Positions 1 to 11,504 of a stretch of 64,000 nt of DNA are shown here, one piece after another (the stretch's first letter is position 1; each line of letters begins with the position of its first letter). The notes below the pieces were generated by a model. The model ran no database searches and had not been told where the DNA came from. It worked only from the letters and a program-made list of their open reading frames with translations. Location: the NCBI GenBank assembly GCA_015501585.1, contig JADNRY010000059.1, positions 124,001 to 188,000 on the forward strand, written 5' to 3'. The stretch is from Rhodocollybia butyracea (taxonomy: Eukaryota; Basidiomycota; Agaricomycetes; Agaricales; Omphalotaceae). A program made the translations under genes and the position numbers.

Positions 1-160
1 CCAACACAAGTTTCAAATATAGAATCAGCAACGCTTTGGCCGAAGAAAATCCGGCGCTTAATTGATTATTGCATCACCGACACGTAACTTAACGTTTTAA
101 GACTAAGTTGGCATTCGAACGACTTGTACCGGTCGAAAAGCTGCCACGACTTATTCACCG

Positions 161-2991
161 ATGAATTTGTTATCAGCTTTACCCGCGGCTCTGGTAACCC
201 TCGTGCTTGCTTCGCCGGTGCTTTCTGCTTCCAGCTCTCCAAATGATCCGTTCAGAGCAATCTCTGCTCATGTACCAGAGCCTCCAGTTTGCTGCTTGAT
301 TCCTTTACCGGCGACAGAACAGTTGGAGGACGAAATTTTGTTGTCTTTCGAGGAATGGAAGGAGAAGCAGGCACTAGCGAAGAGCAGCGACAAAGACAAA
401 GATCCACTTAGCTCATCTACACCGAATTTAGCTCAGCAAAATGCAGGCCGTGATAGCACTTCTTCGCCAGGGGTTGACAATATGTCCTCAAATTCCGATA
501 TTTTGGATCTTGTTTCCGAGTCAGACAGTTTATCGCCAGAGAAAGTGTCTCCACATTTCCAAATTCCTCTTACCGATAGGTTTAATTACGCTAGTACGGA
601 CTGTTCTGCGCGTGTGCACTTAGCCCATCGTTCCGCCAAGTCGCCTGCGTCTATTTTGTCTTCCAAACGCGACAGATACATGCTCAGTCCATGCAACTCT
701 GGGAAAGAAGACCAATTTGTAGTCGTCGAACTATGCGAAGACATTCGGATCGATACTGTGCAGCTTGCAAACTTTGAATTCTTCAGTGGAGTTTTCAAAG
801 ACTTTACTGTTAGCGTTGCAAAAACGTACAAGGAAGACTTCGTCTCCGCAGGTACTTACAAAGCGAAGAATGTCCGAGGTGTCCAGGTTTATAGTCTCAT
901 CTATCTGTTTTGCTTTTTCTCAATTAACCCCTACTACAGTCTTTTCATCCTCCGAAATCATTGACCGGATTCTATCGCTTCATTCGTATCGATTTTCACA
1001 CTCATTACAGTAACGAGTACTATTGCCCTATATCGCTTCTTCGCGTATATGGTCTCACCCATCTCGAGGAGTGGAAATGGGAAATTTGGGAAGCAGAAAG
1101 CAAAGCAAAACGGGAAGAAATCCCAGAACCTTCTTTACCTCTAGAGGTCACTGCAGAGGAACCTTTACCGATACAACCTCTGGTGTTTGATTTGCCTGTG
1201 GAAAAGATCGAGGCTTCTGCAGATAATCGTCCGGCGTCAACGCCTTTATTCGACGACATCATACAGAAGGACGAGCTAACATCATCGCTGGCTCTGACTC
1301 CTTCCACGACAGCGCCTCTTGCGTGGGAGCAGCATGCTACAACCATTACAGCCGAGGGCCAGGCAGCTCCGGGAAGCCCTGATACTCATGCAAACATTGA
1401 TGACGACACCACCACAAGCGTCGCTCCGACGTCTTCTGTTATACTTTTACCTATCTCTCCGAATACGTCCACATCTATTGGAGCTTCTGAAATAACCGCA
1501 GTTTCGTCCTCCCAATCTAGCCCAACCATAACCTCAGCATCTCCCTCTTCTTCTCTCTCATCGGTTTCGATGACGCACCAGGCTCATACCCCGCCGCCCG
1601 CGACTGGCGGCGAATCCATTTATCGTATCATTATGAACCGGCTTACGGCTCTAGAAGCTAACCATACCCTTTACGTCCGATATGTTGAAGAACAGACGAA
1701 TGGTATCCGAGAAATGATTCGTCGATTGAGTGAGGATGTTGGTCGCCTGGAAGGCATCGTGAGTTGCTGTATATTCTGGCCGTATTCCTCCGGACTAATG
1801 AAGCTCATTCAAAGGGAAAAGCACAAACTCAAAGATTCCAGCGTAGCGTAAAAGAGTGGGATAACCAACGGGCAAAACTTGAAACCGAGTATAATGAACT
1901 CACAACGCGCATCGCGTATCTTTCTGACGAGATTGTGCTCGAGAAGCGTCTCAGTATCGCACAGCTTTGTCTGCTTCTCGCTGTGATTATCTTCATGGGG
2001 CTCACCAGAGGTTCCAGAGGAGACTCTTCTGTTCAGCATCGTCATCTACGGTTCAATCGTTCCATGCGTGAATGGAGCCGTCGGCACCTGAACTTTAGTG
2101 GTGATTGGGTTAACCGATTCACTACCGCTTCTAGTCGAAGCCGGAGTCAGAGTCCGTCTGGAACAGTCAAATCACCGAAAATGAGCTCGCGAGGTTCGCT
2201 TCGTTTCTTTGTATGCGCTACGTTGACTTAGTAGTTTCCCGATAGTGCATCACGAAGATGAGCCCGTAATCACCTTTCCAACTCTCAGCGCACGTCCCAG
2301 AGTACCCAAAACCGCTCCACACACAAAATCCCACGCATTTCTGGCCGAACGCAAGCCAAAGGTTCAAAATGTTTACCTACAATCTCGTCCGAGATCTCGT
2401 ACTCCTTCTCTTCGCACACCACATAACCTTCCCACTACACCTACCACTGCTGTAACTACCACCTATCGCCCCCAAATCCTGCGCGCAAATTCACTTACTA
2501 GTGGCAGCGCTGGACTACCAGCGAGCGTGTCCTGGACAGGAGTAGGTCCCGTCCCCAAGAGCGCTAAACGCTGGGCAAGAACCGCTCATTTGCATGAGGT
2601 GAAAAGCCCAGCTCCTTCCGCAGCTATAGGAAACAGGGTTGCGATGAATGTTGTAGGAGAAGGTGAAGAGAAGAAAAACCAAAGGACAGTAGCAAGGGTC
2701 GACTCAATGACTACATTGAAACTGGCTGCATTTACCCCCAAGGATAAAGCAAAGAGCTTGGACGATAACATAGACGGAAATGTTTTCCCTGACGCACCTG
2801 ATCTACCCAATCCTGTCCTGAATGGTGTGGACCCCGGTGACACAGAGCAACTCAATAAGCTTTGGAGGTCGTCTCCCAGTAGCTCGTGCGATGGGGATGA
2901 TGCAGATTTGTGGGTAGACACTGACAACACTGATACGGCGACTGAACCAAGCGTTGACGGAGACTTTGGATTCGGTTTTGACGACCGTTAG
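161..2991 (+). CDS. SLP1: SUN-domain ER membrane protein, SLP1/SUCO (osteopotentia) family
   Basis: Four exons close in frame (161-886, 940-1758, 1815-2210, 2263-2991; introns 53, 56 and 52 nt), giving 889 aa. The N-terminus is a signal peptide (MNLLSALPAALVTLVLAS). A SUN domain occupies roughly residues 140-290; exon 2 opens with SFHPPKSLTGFYRFIRIDF and continues through THYSNEYYCPISLLRVYG, the SLP1 signature. A Ser/Thr-rich linker, a coiled coil (around SVKEWDNQRAKLETEY) and one transmembrane helix (LCLLLAVIIFMGL) follow, then a basic and acidic tail. SLP1 with EMP65 forms an ER membrane complex that protects soluble folding proteins; that role is inferred from the family. The tail after the helix is poorly conserved and its exact 3' splice site is the least certain junction. 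The next gene lies about 390 bp downstream on the same strand. Confidence 0.88.
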
Positions 2992-3378
2992 ATGCATATA
3001 GTAAAGCATTGGAGATGAACCAGATTTCGCATCATTGTATCATACTCATATTTTCAAAGATTATATCCTCATTAGTTTTGCTTTTAATCATCGCATACTT
3101 TCCCCAGCATCTGTGACCTTATTGTCCTCCGTTATTTATGGAACGCTCCTCCGGAGTCCTATGGCGCAATGTTTGTTGCGCGGGCCACTCGCGGGCCACT
3201 CGCGGGCCCCAGCTGTCCGCGCGGGTTCTTCCTTCCTCCCATAGATCAGTGGCTGTGCACCTTGCGGAAAATCTTTCTAACATACTGCATTTCCCAATGA
3301 CATTCCCATCTTGTCTTCCCATTCGTCTTAGTGCCTCTGGTTTTTACAGTGCCTTTTCCCTCAAGCTGTTAAGTATAC
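2992..3378. other. intergenic spacer
   Basis: About 390 bp between two plus-strand genes. It contains a short direct repeat of GCGGGCCACTC (around 3180-3200) and no reading frame or RNA gene that I can support. It must hold the terminator of SLP1 and the promoter of the MFS gene. Confidence 0.5.
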
Positions 3379-5479
3379 ATGAGCCATATAAATAGCCCCC
3401 CCTCATCAGACTTCCCCGAGGAAAAGTCCTCCAAGTCCGAGATAGTTTCTCCATCCACCTCCAAGGACTCTGTACCGCAAGTACTCTCAGCGTCAGCGAA
3501 TTACCCGAAACAAAAAGACTTGGGTTTCTACCTATACCTAGACGCCTACGGTATGATCCGGATAAGCCATTTCACTTTGGGATGTTCCTCAACATACTCT
3601 TTGGTGTGACAAGCACGTTTAGTAAGTGTCTTTATTTTTTCATTCCAACTGTTATATATAACTCCATAATCAATGTAGGTGTAGCCAATCTATACTGGTG
3701 TCAACCCATTCTCAGTAAGCTCTCTCTTTGCTGATTGGTAACTGCCAATCTTGACTCAGTGTGCTAGTCGAGCTTTCGGTTACTTTTGATGTTTCTTATG
3801 ATGAGGTTTCCAAGTAAGTCCACTATTTTCAAGCAAATCGAGCATGAGTAATACCATTTAATCCACAGACTTCCTACTCGTAAGTCCGTATTTCGTCGAT
3901 ATCCAGCTTGACTGACATGACCTGTAGTTGTCCAAGCGGGGTAAGTGGTAAACTTCCCTCAAACTTTATCAGTGGTGACATCCATTCCTCAGCTATGCAA
4001 CAGGTCTCCTCTTTATTTCTCCCCTTGGAGATCTCGTCCGGCGTCGCCAGATCCTTCTTCTTCTGGTCTTCCTTGGGGCCTCCTTATCAATCGGTCTCGC
4101 CCTCACCCCAAAAACCTCATTCCATACCTTTCAAATCCTCTCATACCTAGCTGGTGTAGTTTCTGTGACTCCCCAAATACTTCTCCCGCTCTCAGCAGAC
4201 CTTGCTCCCCCACATCGTCGTGCAACAGCCATGTCGATCGTCTTTAGTGGGCTAATGTTTGGTATCCTCATTGCTCGTGTGCTCTCCGGAATCATAGGCC
4301 AGTTCGCAGATTGGAGAATATCATATTGGATGTCTATGGGTATTCAATACCTTCTACTTATGATATTGTACTTTAGTGTACCGGATTTTCCACCCAAGAA
4401 CGCACACAACAAAAATTTGGGGTACGGAGAGATTCTGTGGTCAATGGCAAAATTTAGTGTTACAGAGCCAGTTTTAATCCAGGGCTGTTTGTGTAATATG
4501 GGTTCGGCGGCGGCGTTTAGTAGTTTTTGGGTCACCTTGACATTCTTGTTGGGCGGGGAGCCGTATAATTATTCGACGTGACTGGTTTTCTATATTTTCT
4601 TGAGCGTTTACTAACACACTCTAGGTTAGTCATAGGTCTCTTTGGCCTGATTGGAATGGTCGGTGTCGCCATGGCTCCCATCGTCGGTCGCTTCATAGAC
4701 TTTCTCGTCCCATGGCACGCATCTCTGCTCGCCTGTCTTGCACTCTGTCTCTTTCAAATTGTTCAGATTGTTGGCAATGGTTTAAGTGTGGCCGCGGTAA
4801 TAATAGCGACAATGGGATTGGACGTGTTCAGGCAGATGTTAGAAACTAGTTTGGCAGTAGGAATATTTAGGTGAGCTTGCTTCAAGTTGAGAGCTAGCGT
4901 CTGTTTATTGTCATGGCTTTCCCATTCTTACCGACTTTTTGCTTGCTTGCTTAATACAGCATTGCACCTCATGCTCGCTCGCGACTTAATGCAATTTACA
5001 TTCTTTCGGTGGGCACCTTACTGAGCTTGTGATTATGATATTTATCACACCGTCAGCTCTTTCTGGGCCAAATAATGGGTTCCGCTGCTGGTACTAAGAT
5101 ATTCCTCACTTACGGGTGGCGTGCGACGGCTGCAATGACCTTAGGCTTTACTGTCTGGGCTTTACTTGTACTTGCGTTGAGGGGGCCGGCTGTGGGGAGA
5201 TATACATGGTTTGGGTACGGTGGGAATAGGTTTGGAGGTTTCGGTGGGTTCCAAGGACAGGGATGGAGTGTGGGCGAGTGGTATAAAAGGAAATTGGGTC
5301 AGGAAACAGAGAAAGGAAAAGCGGATGATGTGGAGGCTCAAAATACATCGTTGGATGGTGATATTGCTCCGAACTTGGAACAAGTGGAAAAACACAACAC
5401 GAACCCTTCTCCGGAATGTAGGACGGGCCAATCCGAGCAGATATCAGCAGTTCCTAGTCTTGACTTGGACAAAGACTAG
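3379..5479 (+). CDS. MFS transporter with two micro-exons
   Basis: Ten exons close in frame (3379-3434, 3491-3621, 3679-3714, 3768-3813, 3869-3879, 3928-3940, 3993-4577, 4625-4870, 4960-5008, 5057-5479), giving about 531 aa. Exons 5 and 6 are only 11 and 13 nt. The spliced protein shows the usual MFS order: an N-terminal cytosolic stretch, FLPIPRRLRYDPDKPFHFG before TM1, the TM2-3 loop signature SPLGDLVRRRQ, LSADLAPPHRRATAMS, then FWVTLTFLLGG, MAPIVGRFIDFLVPW and IMGSAAGTKIFLTYGWRA near TM11-12. The family consists of proton-linked antiporters or uniporters of small molecules; the substrate cannot be read from the sequence. The first exon and its donor are the weakest part, because frame 1 (from the ATG) must switch to frame 0 through the 56-nt intron 3435-3490. 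Confidence 0.82.
3869..3940 (+). other. two consecutive micro-exons (11 nt and 13 nt) in the MFS gene
   Basis: Exon 3869-3879 and exon 3928-3940 are bounded by CACAG / GTAAGT, then TGTAG / GTAAGT. The flanking introns are 55, 48 and 52 nt. Together they encode the Leu-Pro-Thr-Leu-Val-Gln-Ala-Gly segment that opens TM2 of this MFS family, so skipping them would destroy the fold and shift the frame. Confidence 0.85.
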
Positions 5480-6014
5480 AGAATGGACGAGATAAGTAGT
5501 GCAATGAGTAAACTGAGTAAAATTAGATATGAGTAGTACATATACATTCCAATGGCACCGCTTGTCACTGGAAATGGAGGTGGACAAGTAGGTTAAGTTT
5601 TCTTCCAAAGGAGAAAAGGAAACTATAGGTAGCATTCCATTGTGCCCAATGTCACATTGGTTATCGTATAACATTGAAAATGCTTACCCCCCAGAACATT
5701 TTTGTGTGCAGGTAGTCCATAAGAGCACAGAAGCGATGGGTTTGAACGACACTAATAGTTGAAGCAAAAGACAAAGGTCTGACATTGAATGGGCAGAAAA
5801 ACCAACTATGCTCAATATGGGATTGTCTGTCAATTCGAAGTAGGTCAATAAGTGGATGAAATAGTTTATCCAGTCAAAACTTGTATTGCGTCTTCGATTT
5901 CATTATAACTTTAAGAAAGAGTGGGGTACAATTGCACAAAGTCTAGGAAAATTATAAGCTATATCGTACATGGACAACAGTCATCGCTCGAATAATCAGC
6001 ATCTGTACAAATTG
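5480..6014. other. convergent intergenic region
   Basis: About 535 bp between two genes that converge. No reading frame with family features is seen. It should carry both polyadenylation sites; AT-rich stretches occur near 5870-5960. Confidence 0.5.
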
Positions 6015-7603
6015 TCATGGTGGAGCTTCAACAACTTCCGCTTCATCTACGTCTATTCTTGACCTGTCATCGGGGGGAAGAGCGACGGGTTTGGCGAGGA
6101 TACCATGGTTTTCAAACGAGAGGAAATCTTGGAGTGTTACTGGACGGGGTTTGAAGTCCTGCAAGGGCAAAGCTATTTAGCTCCATTTACTCAGGAATTG
6201 CAGTATATCTTACTTTTAATTGTTCCTTGGTTAGAACTTCACCATGAGAGAGGTTCTGCCTCATGTACTCTCGAACTGGCACCATTGCTGCAGTGCGACA
6301 GAGTTCCTTTAAATCCGAGCCTGAAAGGCCTTCGGTCTCCAAAGCGAGGATTTCAAGGGGGAGATCAGGTGAGAGCGTTATGTCTTGGAGCATCTAGGAG
6401 AGTACAGATCAGTCAAATAAATATCGAATGGGACTAGACTTTGTTATTCACCAACTTTAGAATCTTCAGCCTTTGTTCGAAGTTGGGTAATGATACAGCA
6501 AATCTTTTCGGTAATCGACGAAATATGGCAGAGTCAATATCGTTGGGTCTGTTGGTTGCTCCAAGAACCAATATACGATCAGTTGAAGACAATAGACCAT
6601 CCCAAAGACTGCGAAGAAAATAAGTCCATTATCTTCGGCAAGAACGCTACTTGGAACACACGTCATAAATTCCGCCTTCATCATAGCCGTCACCTCATGA
6701 TCTCCAGAGGATCTTTCCCTCAAAAACGAATCAATCTCGTCGATGAAGATGATGCTAGGTTGAGTCTTCCTGGCCAAACTAAACAACCCTGCGACGAGCT
6801 TGTTGGACTCTCCAAACCACTTGTTCGTTAGAACGGAAGCAGCAATATTGATAAACGTAGCGCCAGATTCTTTGGCTAGGGCTTTTGCGAGCATAGTTTT
6901 TCCGCAGCCAGGAGGCCCATACAGCAAGACGCCCTTGGGTGCTCCGAGGAGAGAAGATGATGAGGTGAAGAGAGTGGGGTAGAGAAGTGGATATATGATA
7001 GATTCGCGTAACGATGCAATTATTGGTTCTAGCCCTCCAATATCTATGCTAGATGGTTAGGAGACGATGTGCGTGTTCGCGAAGATTTAACTCGCCAGAA
7101 AACTTGATGGGAATGTCGTCTACAAAACATCAGACGGAACCTGGACCGGGCAGGAACAAGAATACATACCTGGATGTATGATCTCGTTCGCTACAGCACC
7201 TGCAAAATGCATGAGCTATGGTTTTTTGCATGCAGAGATTTTGAAGTACTTTCGTATTCATCCAGCTTGAGTTCTGTATGGCCTAGTCGCTTCAGAGCTT
7301 CGAGTTGCTTCGCATTGACGTTTTTCTTTTCGCTTCCAGTAAAAGAGCTTATAGCCCACTAACTGATTTTAGAGATAAAATATTCGCCAAAAGATGTATC
7401 CACGTACTCGCATAGTGTAATACAAAGCTGCCTTGCAGACGATATGCTCAACAAAGAGCTGACCATTAGAAAATAAAAAGACAGACTTGAGAAGCAATCA
7501 GTATCGCAACTGGCTCGGGGATTAGCGGAAATTTCAGGGCGAGGTGTTGTTGAGCTTACTTTCGATGACTACATGTTTTGTAGTATTATGCGAGACCGCC
7601 ATC
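6015..7603 (-). CDS. MSP1: Msp1/ATAD1-type AAA ATPase (mitochondrial outer-membrane extractase)
   Basis: Minus-strand gene with many small exons; seven downstream exons close in frame (7250-7358, 7170-7199, 7092-7119, 6662-7048, 6452-6608, 6214-6393, 6015-6158). Reading along: [46 protein letters not shown], Walker [21 protein letters not shown], pore loop NKWFGE, Walker [12 protein letters not shown], arginine finger region [20 protein letters not shown], then [17 protein letters not shown] of the small AAA domain. Msp1 pulls mislocalised tail-anchored proteins out of the outer membrane and peroxisomes. The N-terminal membrane anchor (around [18 protein letters not shown]) lies near 7360-7500; the start at 7603 and the first splice are not settled. 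Divergent from the RBM25 gene, with 168 bp between starts. Confidence 0.87.
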
Positions 7604-7771
7604 GTTGCCAGCGAGTAGCGAGGTCGAAGTTCAGTACAAGTTGCGCCGGGCCGATATCAAAGCCGAAAACCTTTTTTGCCCTCGACGACCACCTCTGCGA
7701 ATTTGAAATGTGAAGCTTTTTGTTCCTCTTTGTTTCTCATAGTAACGATTTCTCAGTACTTGCAGTCCAAA
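7604..7771. promoter_or_regulatory. divergent promoter, MSP1 / RBM25
   Basis: If both starts are right, 168 bp separates two head-to-head start codons, so the two transcription units must share this stretch or overlap in their 5' UTRs. No clear TATA box is visible. Confidence 0.4.
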
Positions 7772-9950
7772 ATGCAGCCAGTACCGAATCGTATGGGACT
7801 CGGTCTGCGTCCACCTTTTCCATCGTTTGGCCAGGGTCCCTCAATGTCTGCACTTGCGGCTCAGCAGCAGGCTATGCATTTTGTTCCTCCACAAGCGCAG
7901 AAACAAACTAAACTATTTGTTGGCTCAATATCTGGTGGTGTAACGGACTCATTTATCAATGAACTTCTCTCAGTATGTGGGACTTTCAAGCTCTGTTGAT
8001 ATCCTAACTTGGTTTCAGGCATGCGGCAAGGTCACTTCGTTCAAACGCCTTATCACACCCGCCAACAAACCCCAGGGTTTCGGCTTCGCAGACTATGATG
8101 AACCCGACAGTGCCATTCGGGCAATAAATCTACTCAATGGTGTTGAGCTGCCGGCTTTGGAAGATGGTTGTGCTAACAAAAATCTACTGGTCCGTCTCAT
8201 TCGTTATTTCATCTCATTTCACACCTATCTTGGTTCTCAGATCAAGGCAGACGAAAAAACGAAAGCCTTCCTGGATGCCTACAGCTCACAACGGATGTTG
8301 ACCAATGTGCGTAACTATATCATTACATCGGGTGATGTCCTTAACCGTTTGTGCAGGCAGATGAAGAAAAGGACAAACATGCGAAGGCAAAAATTGAAGA
8401 ACTTGTAAAGAGAATCAACAAAGAATCTCAAGATGCCGCAGACAGTGGTCTCCTCGACAAGGAAAAATATGTTATCCCTCCGCATCTCCATGATCTCCAA
8501 GAAGCCGACCTTCCCGAGACTCAGAGAGGTCTCGTCATTTCTGAGATTGCTCAATTCCGAGAACGGGCTGCGAAAAGAGAGAGAGAGAAAATGAGAGATG
8601 TACAGACAGGTTTTCCCCAGGCTGGCGCTCCAAGTGGTCCCAAAGCTCGAGAATGGGGAAAGCCAATGCCGCAACAACAATCCCCGGTGGCGACATCTTC
8701 GCGGGGCAAACCTGCTATGACCGGATTTGTGAAGGCCGATTCGGAACGAGGGCAAGTTGATGATGGAAGGCGTTCGTCTCGGACAACCAAAACTGATGAG
8801 GAGCTCGAGCAAGAGAGGAAGGAATCTCGTAAACGTGATGAGGAGGTTTCCTTCAGAGATGTAAGTCAGCAACCTTCTTTTCGCTCAATTGTACTAATCT
8901 TTCTTTTCATCAGCGAGAACGACGATACGAACCGAGAGAGCGAGTGCGGATAGCGGCTTTGGAAAGAGCAATAAATCGCGAACGAGCTACTAAGGAGGCA
9001 GAGGATCGCGATCGTGTCGAAATGCGTGAGCGGCTAGATCTTTGGGACGACGACGAGAGTGATGAGCTATTCTATCTGGACAGGTAAGCCCAATGTCACA
9101 CCCCATTTTAGTTGTATAACTCAGCTTCTTCAGGACCCGATGGCGCCAGCTACGATCACGACGGTTAGAGGCTGAGGAGGCGGCCGACATTAAATCGCGA
9201 AGATACGAAGAGCAGGAAGCTGAGAATCTCCGTCGTGAGTCCGAAGACTTTTTGGCGCGGCAGATGGACGAGATGCAGGCGTTGGCGGAGGAACAACGGA
9301 AGGCCGGGTTGTTGTTGGACGATGGTGCACTTGTGAAACTCAATGTCTCTCTTGCTCCTGCCCCGGCTAAGGAAGGTGGCAAGGAAAAGGCGACAACGGT
9401 ATTTGCGGAGGAGGAAGACGAAGAGGAGGAAATTAAAAAGAGGAAGGTACCCTTGGTCAAGTTGGACTTTAGTGTGGCGGAAAGTAGTGAGAAGATGAAG
9501 GAGAGGTTGGAACGTATAAAGGAATCTGTTCCTCATGACACCGAGTCATTGTTCAAGGCAAAAGTTAGATGGGATGGACTTTCTGATGTACGCACTTTCT
9601 TTTTTTTACACCGCGTTTTTCGGACCTTTGTGCAGGCTGTCATTGATCGCAAATTCGAACCCCTCGTCAAACGTCTCATGGTCAAGTATCTGGGCGACAT
9701 GGAAGAGGAGGATCTGATCATGTTCGTGTTAGAGCATTTGAAGGATCACAAAGGTCCTCAAAAGCTTGTTGAAGGGCTTGATCCAGTACGCGCTTATTTG
9801 CAGTAGCCTTCGCAAATGCTCATCTATCATTATTCATAGGTTCTCGAAGAAGAAGCTATTGAACTAACCAAAAGTGTCTGGCGCCAAATCATATTCGAGA
9901 GCATGGCCTATGGCGAAGGCTTGCTCACAGAGAAGATGTTAGTTGATTAG
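7772..9950 (+). CDS. RBM25-like splicing factor (RRM plus PWI domain)
   Basis: Eight exons close in frame (7772-7972, 8019-8189, 8241-8306, 8357-8860, 8914-9083, 9134-9587, 9636-9785, 9840-9950), giving 608 aa. Domain order matches RBM25: a Pro/Gln-rich start; an RRM beginning TKLFVGSISGGVTDSFINEL, with RNP1-like GFGFADYDEP and ending NLLIKADEKTKAFLD; a long Arg/Glu/Asp/Lys helical region (about residues 160-470); and a C-terminal PWI domain containing WDGLSDAVIDRKFEPLVKR, KYLGDMEEEDLIMFVLEHL and VWRQIIFESMAYGEGL. RBM25 binds U1 and U2 snRNP components and exonic RNA and influences alternative splicing. Its presence in a genome with many micro-exons is suggestive only. Start chosen at the ATG just before MQPVPNRMGLGL; an upstream in-frame extension lacks an ATG context. 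Confidence 0.86.
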
Positions 9951-11504
9951 CCTGGGAGGCTTTCATTGATCGTCCCGGGACAGGTGCGTTTCGTAGTGTT
10001 ACTGTGATTCTGCTGAGGTGTACGTCCCGTTACTCCTCCTTCCGCACCTGAATACACTGGCAGTATCTTCGACGGCACGCATGGAGAGTAGTAGGACGGA
10101 GTGTTGGGTTCCTAATGCTGGGGAACTTGGACGACGTGGATTGGATTGGGGACGCCGTGAGTCATAATATTGTTCCGCTTATCGAGACGACCCAATAGTA
10201 TCACTTTTTCTCCTGTTGTGATGAGAGGATGATAGAATCTTATTGCTTGAAGTTGAAAGTGAGTGATCAGAGCTCAATTCTCACGAGCCAAAGCGGCAAA
10301 TATCTGTTTTCTTCACTCAGTCTAAACCTCCAACAAGGCTGAGGGATTAGATCACAAGTAAGAGATACCTCTACATAAACTCTATGCATATTCTTCCAAC
10401 ATCAAAATCACCATGGTGGATCCTGAAAGGTGTATGTACAACTACCGTAAAACAAGCGTGCATCTGAACCAAGACTTGAAGGATGGATCCGGGAGATTGT
10501 CAGTGAGCGTATGTGTTTTTAATCAAAACCTTGGTTAGAACAAGAAAATAGATGTCTCGGTCCCTCGCGGTCCTCGCGGGAATGGGTTCGAGGTCTCAGG
10601 TATGTACCCTACACAATGGGCCCTATCTCAACACGTTTATACTGCAGCAGTAGAACGATGTGGAGCTGAACGTCCAGTCGAGCAGCAATAATACATGCGA
10701 TGTAAGCTTGTTTCGCAAAGGGGTTCAGATCTCATGCTGGATCCTTACTCGCGTTCAATTCTTGAAACTCTGCTCTCTTGATTTTACAGGTGCCTATACT
10801 GAGTCCTCAGAGTCATAGCTCTGACTATCTCGTAACTCAGACCGAACACTGAGAAACATCTTAGTGGTTGAGTATCTTCGATGAGTTCTCCGGGATCTAT
10901 TTGATCTCAAATGACAGATGCATCTTGTTGGCGGACAGTGCTAAGGCATCACAGGTAAGGTCGAGTAAATTCGAGGTCGATATCATATGGTCATCATGCA
11001 GCTTTTAGTGTGAGCTGGGGATCACAATGATCTCCCTTTTACTAGCTGAACTTAACCGGTATACATGCCGTTTCCCTGGGCTTCTCAAATCACATTCCAA
11101 GTCTCTTAAACATTAAGATGTATTCCTATTGTATCGGGAATCGGTTTCATGTCAACCGGTACGAGCGTCTGTGATTTTACAGCGGAAAATTTGACGAGGG
11201 TTGGGCGTGCTCTATCGGGTTGGTAAGTCTATTCCCGTTGGGGTATTCCCGGTACATTCTGTGGCAGCCTATACGGCGACATGGTGTTTTATGCGGCCGA
11301 GAACGGACAAGATGCTAAACTTCTTGCGGCCTGTCTTCAGCTTCATCTTCAAACTTGGCTCCAGTTCCTGAGCAATGCCAGTTCGGAACCAGTGGTCAGT
11401 CCCATGATACTACCATTATGATCTCTTCCGACCTGCATTCAAATGATATATAACGCGCTGCGGTTGCAATTCACCTAGGGTTTCGAGTCCAGGACACAGC
11501 AGCA
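9951..11504. other. long intergenic region without a supportable gene
   Basis: About 1.55 kb. Short open stretches exist (for example around 11220-11420) but none has a start codon, codon bias or family motif I can recognise. There is no clear terminal repeat. It could be decayed transposon or promoter DNA. Confidence 0.45.
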
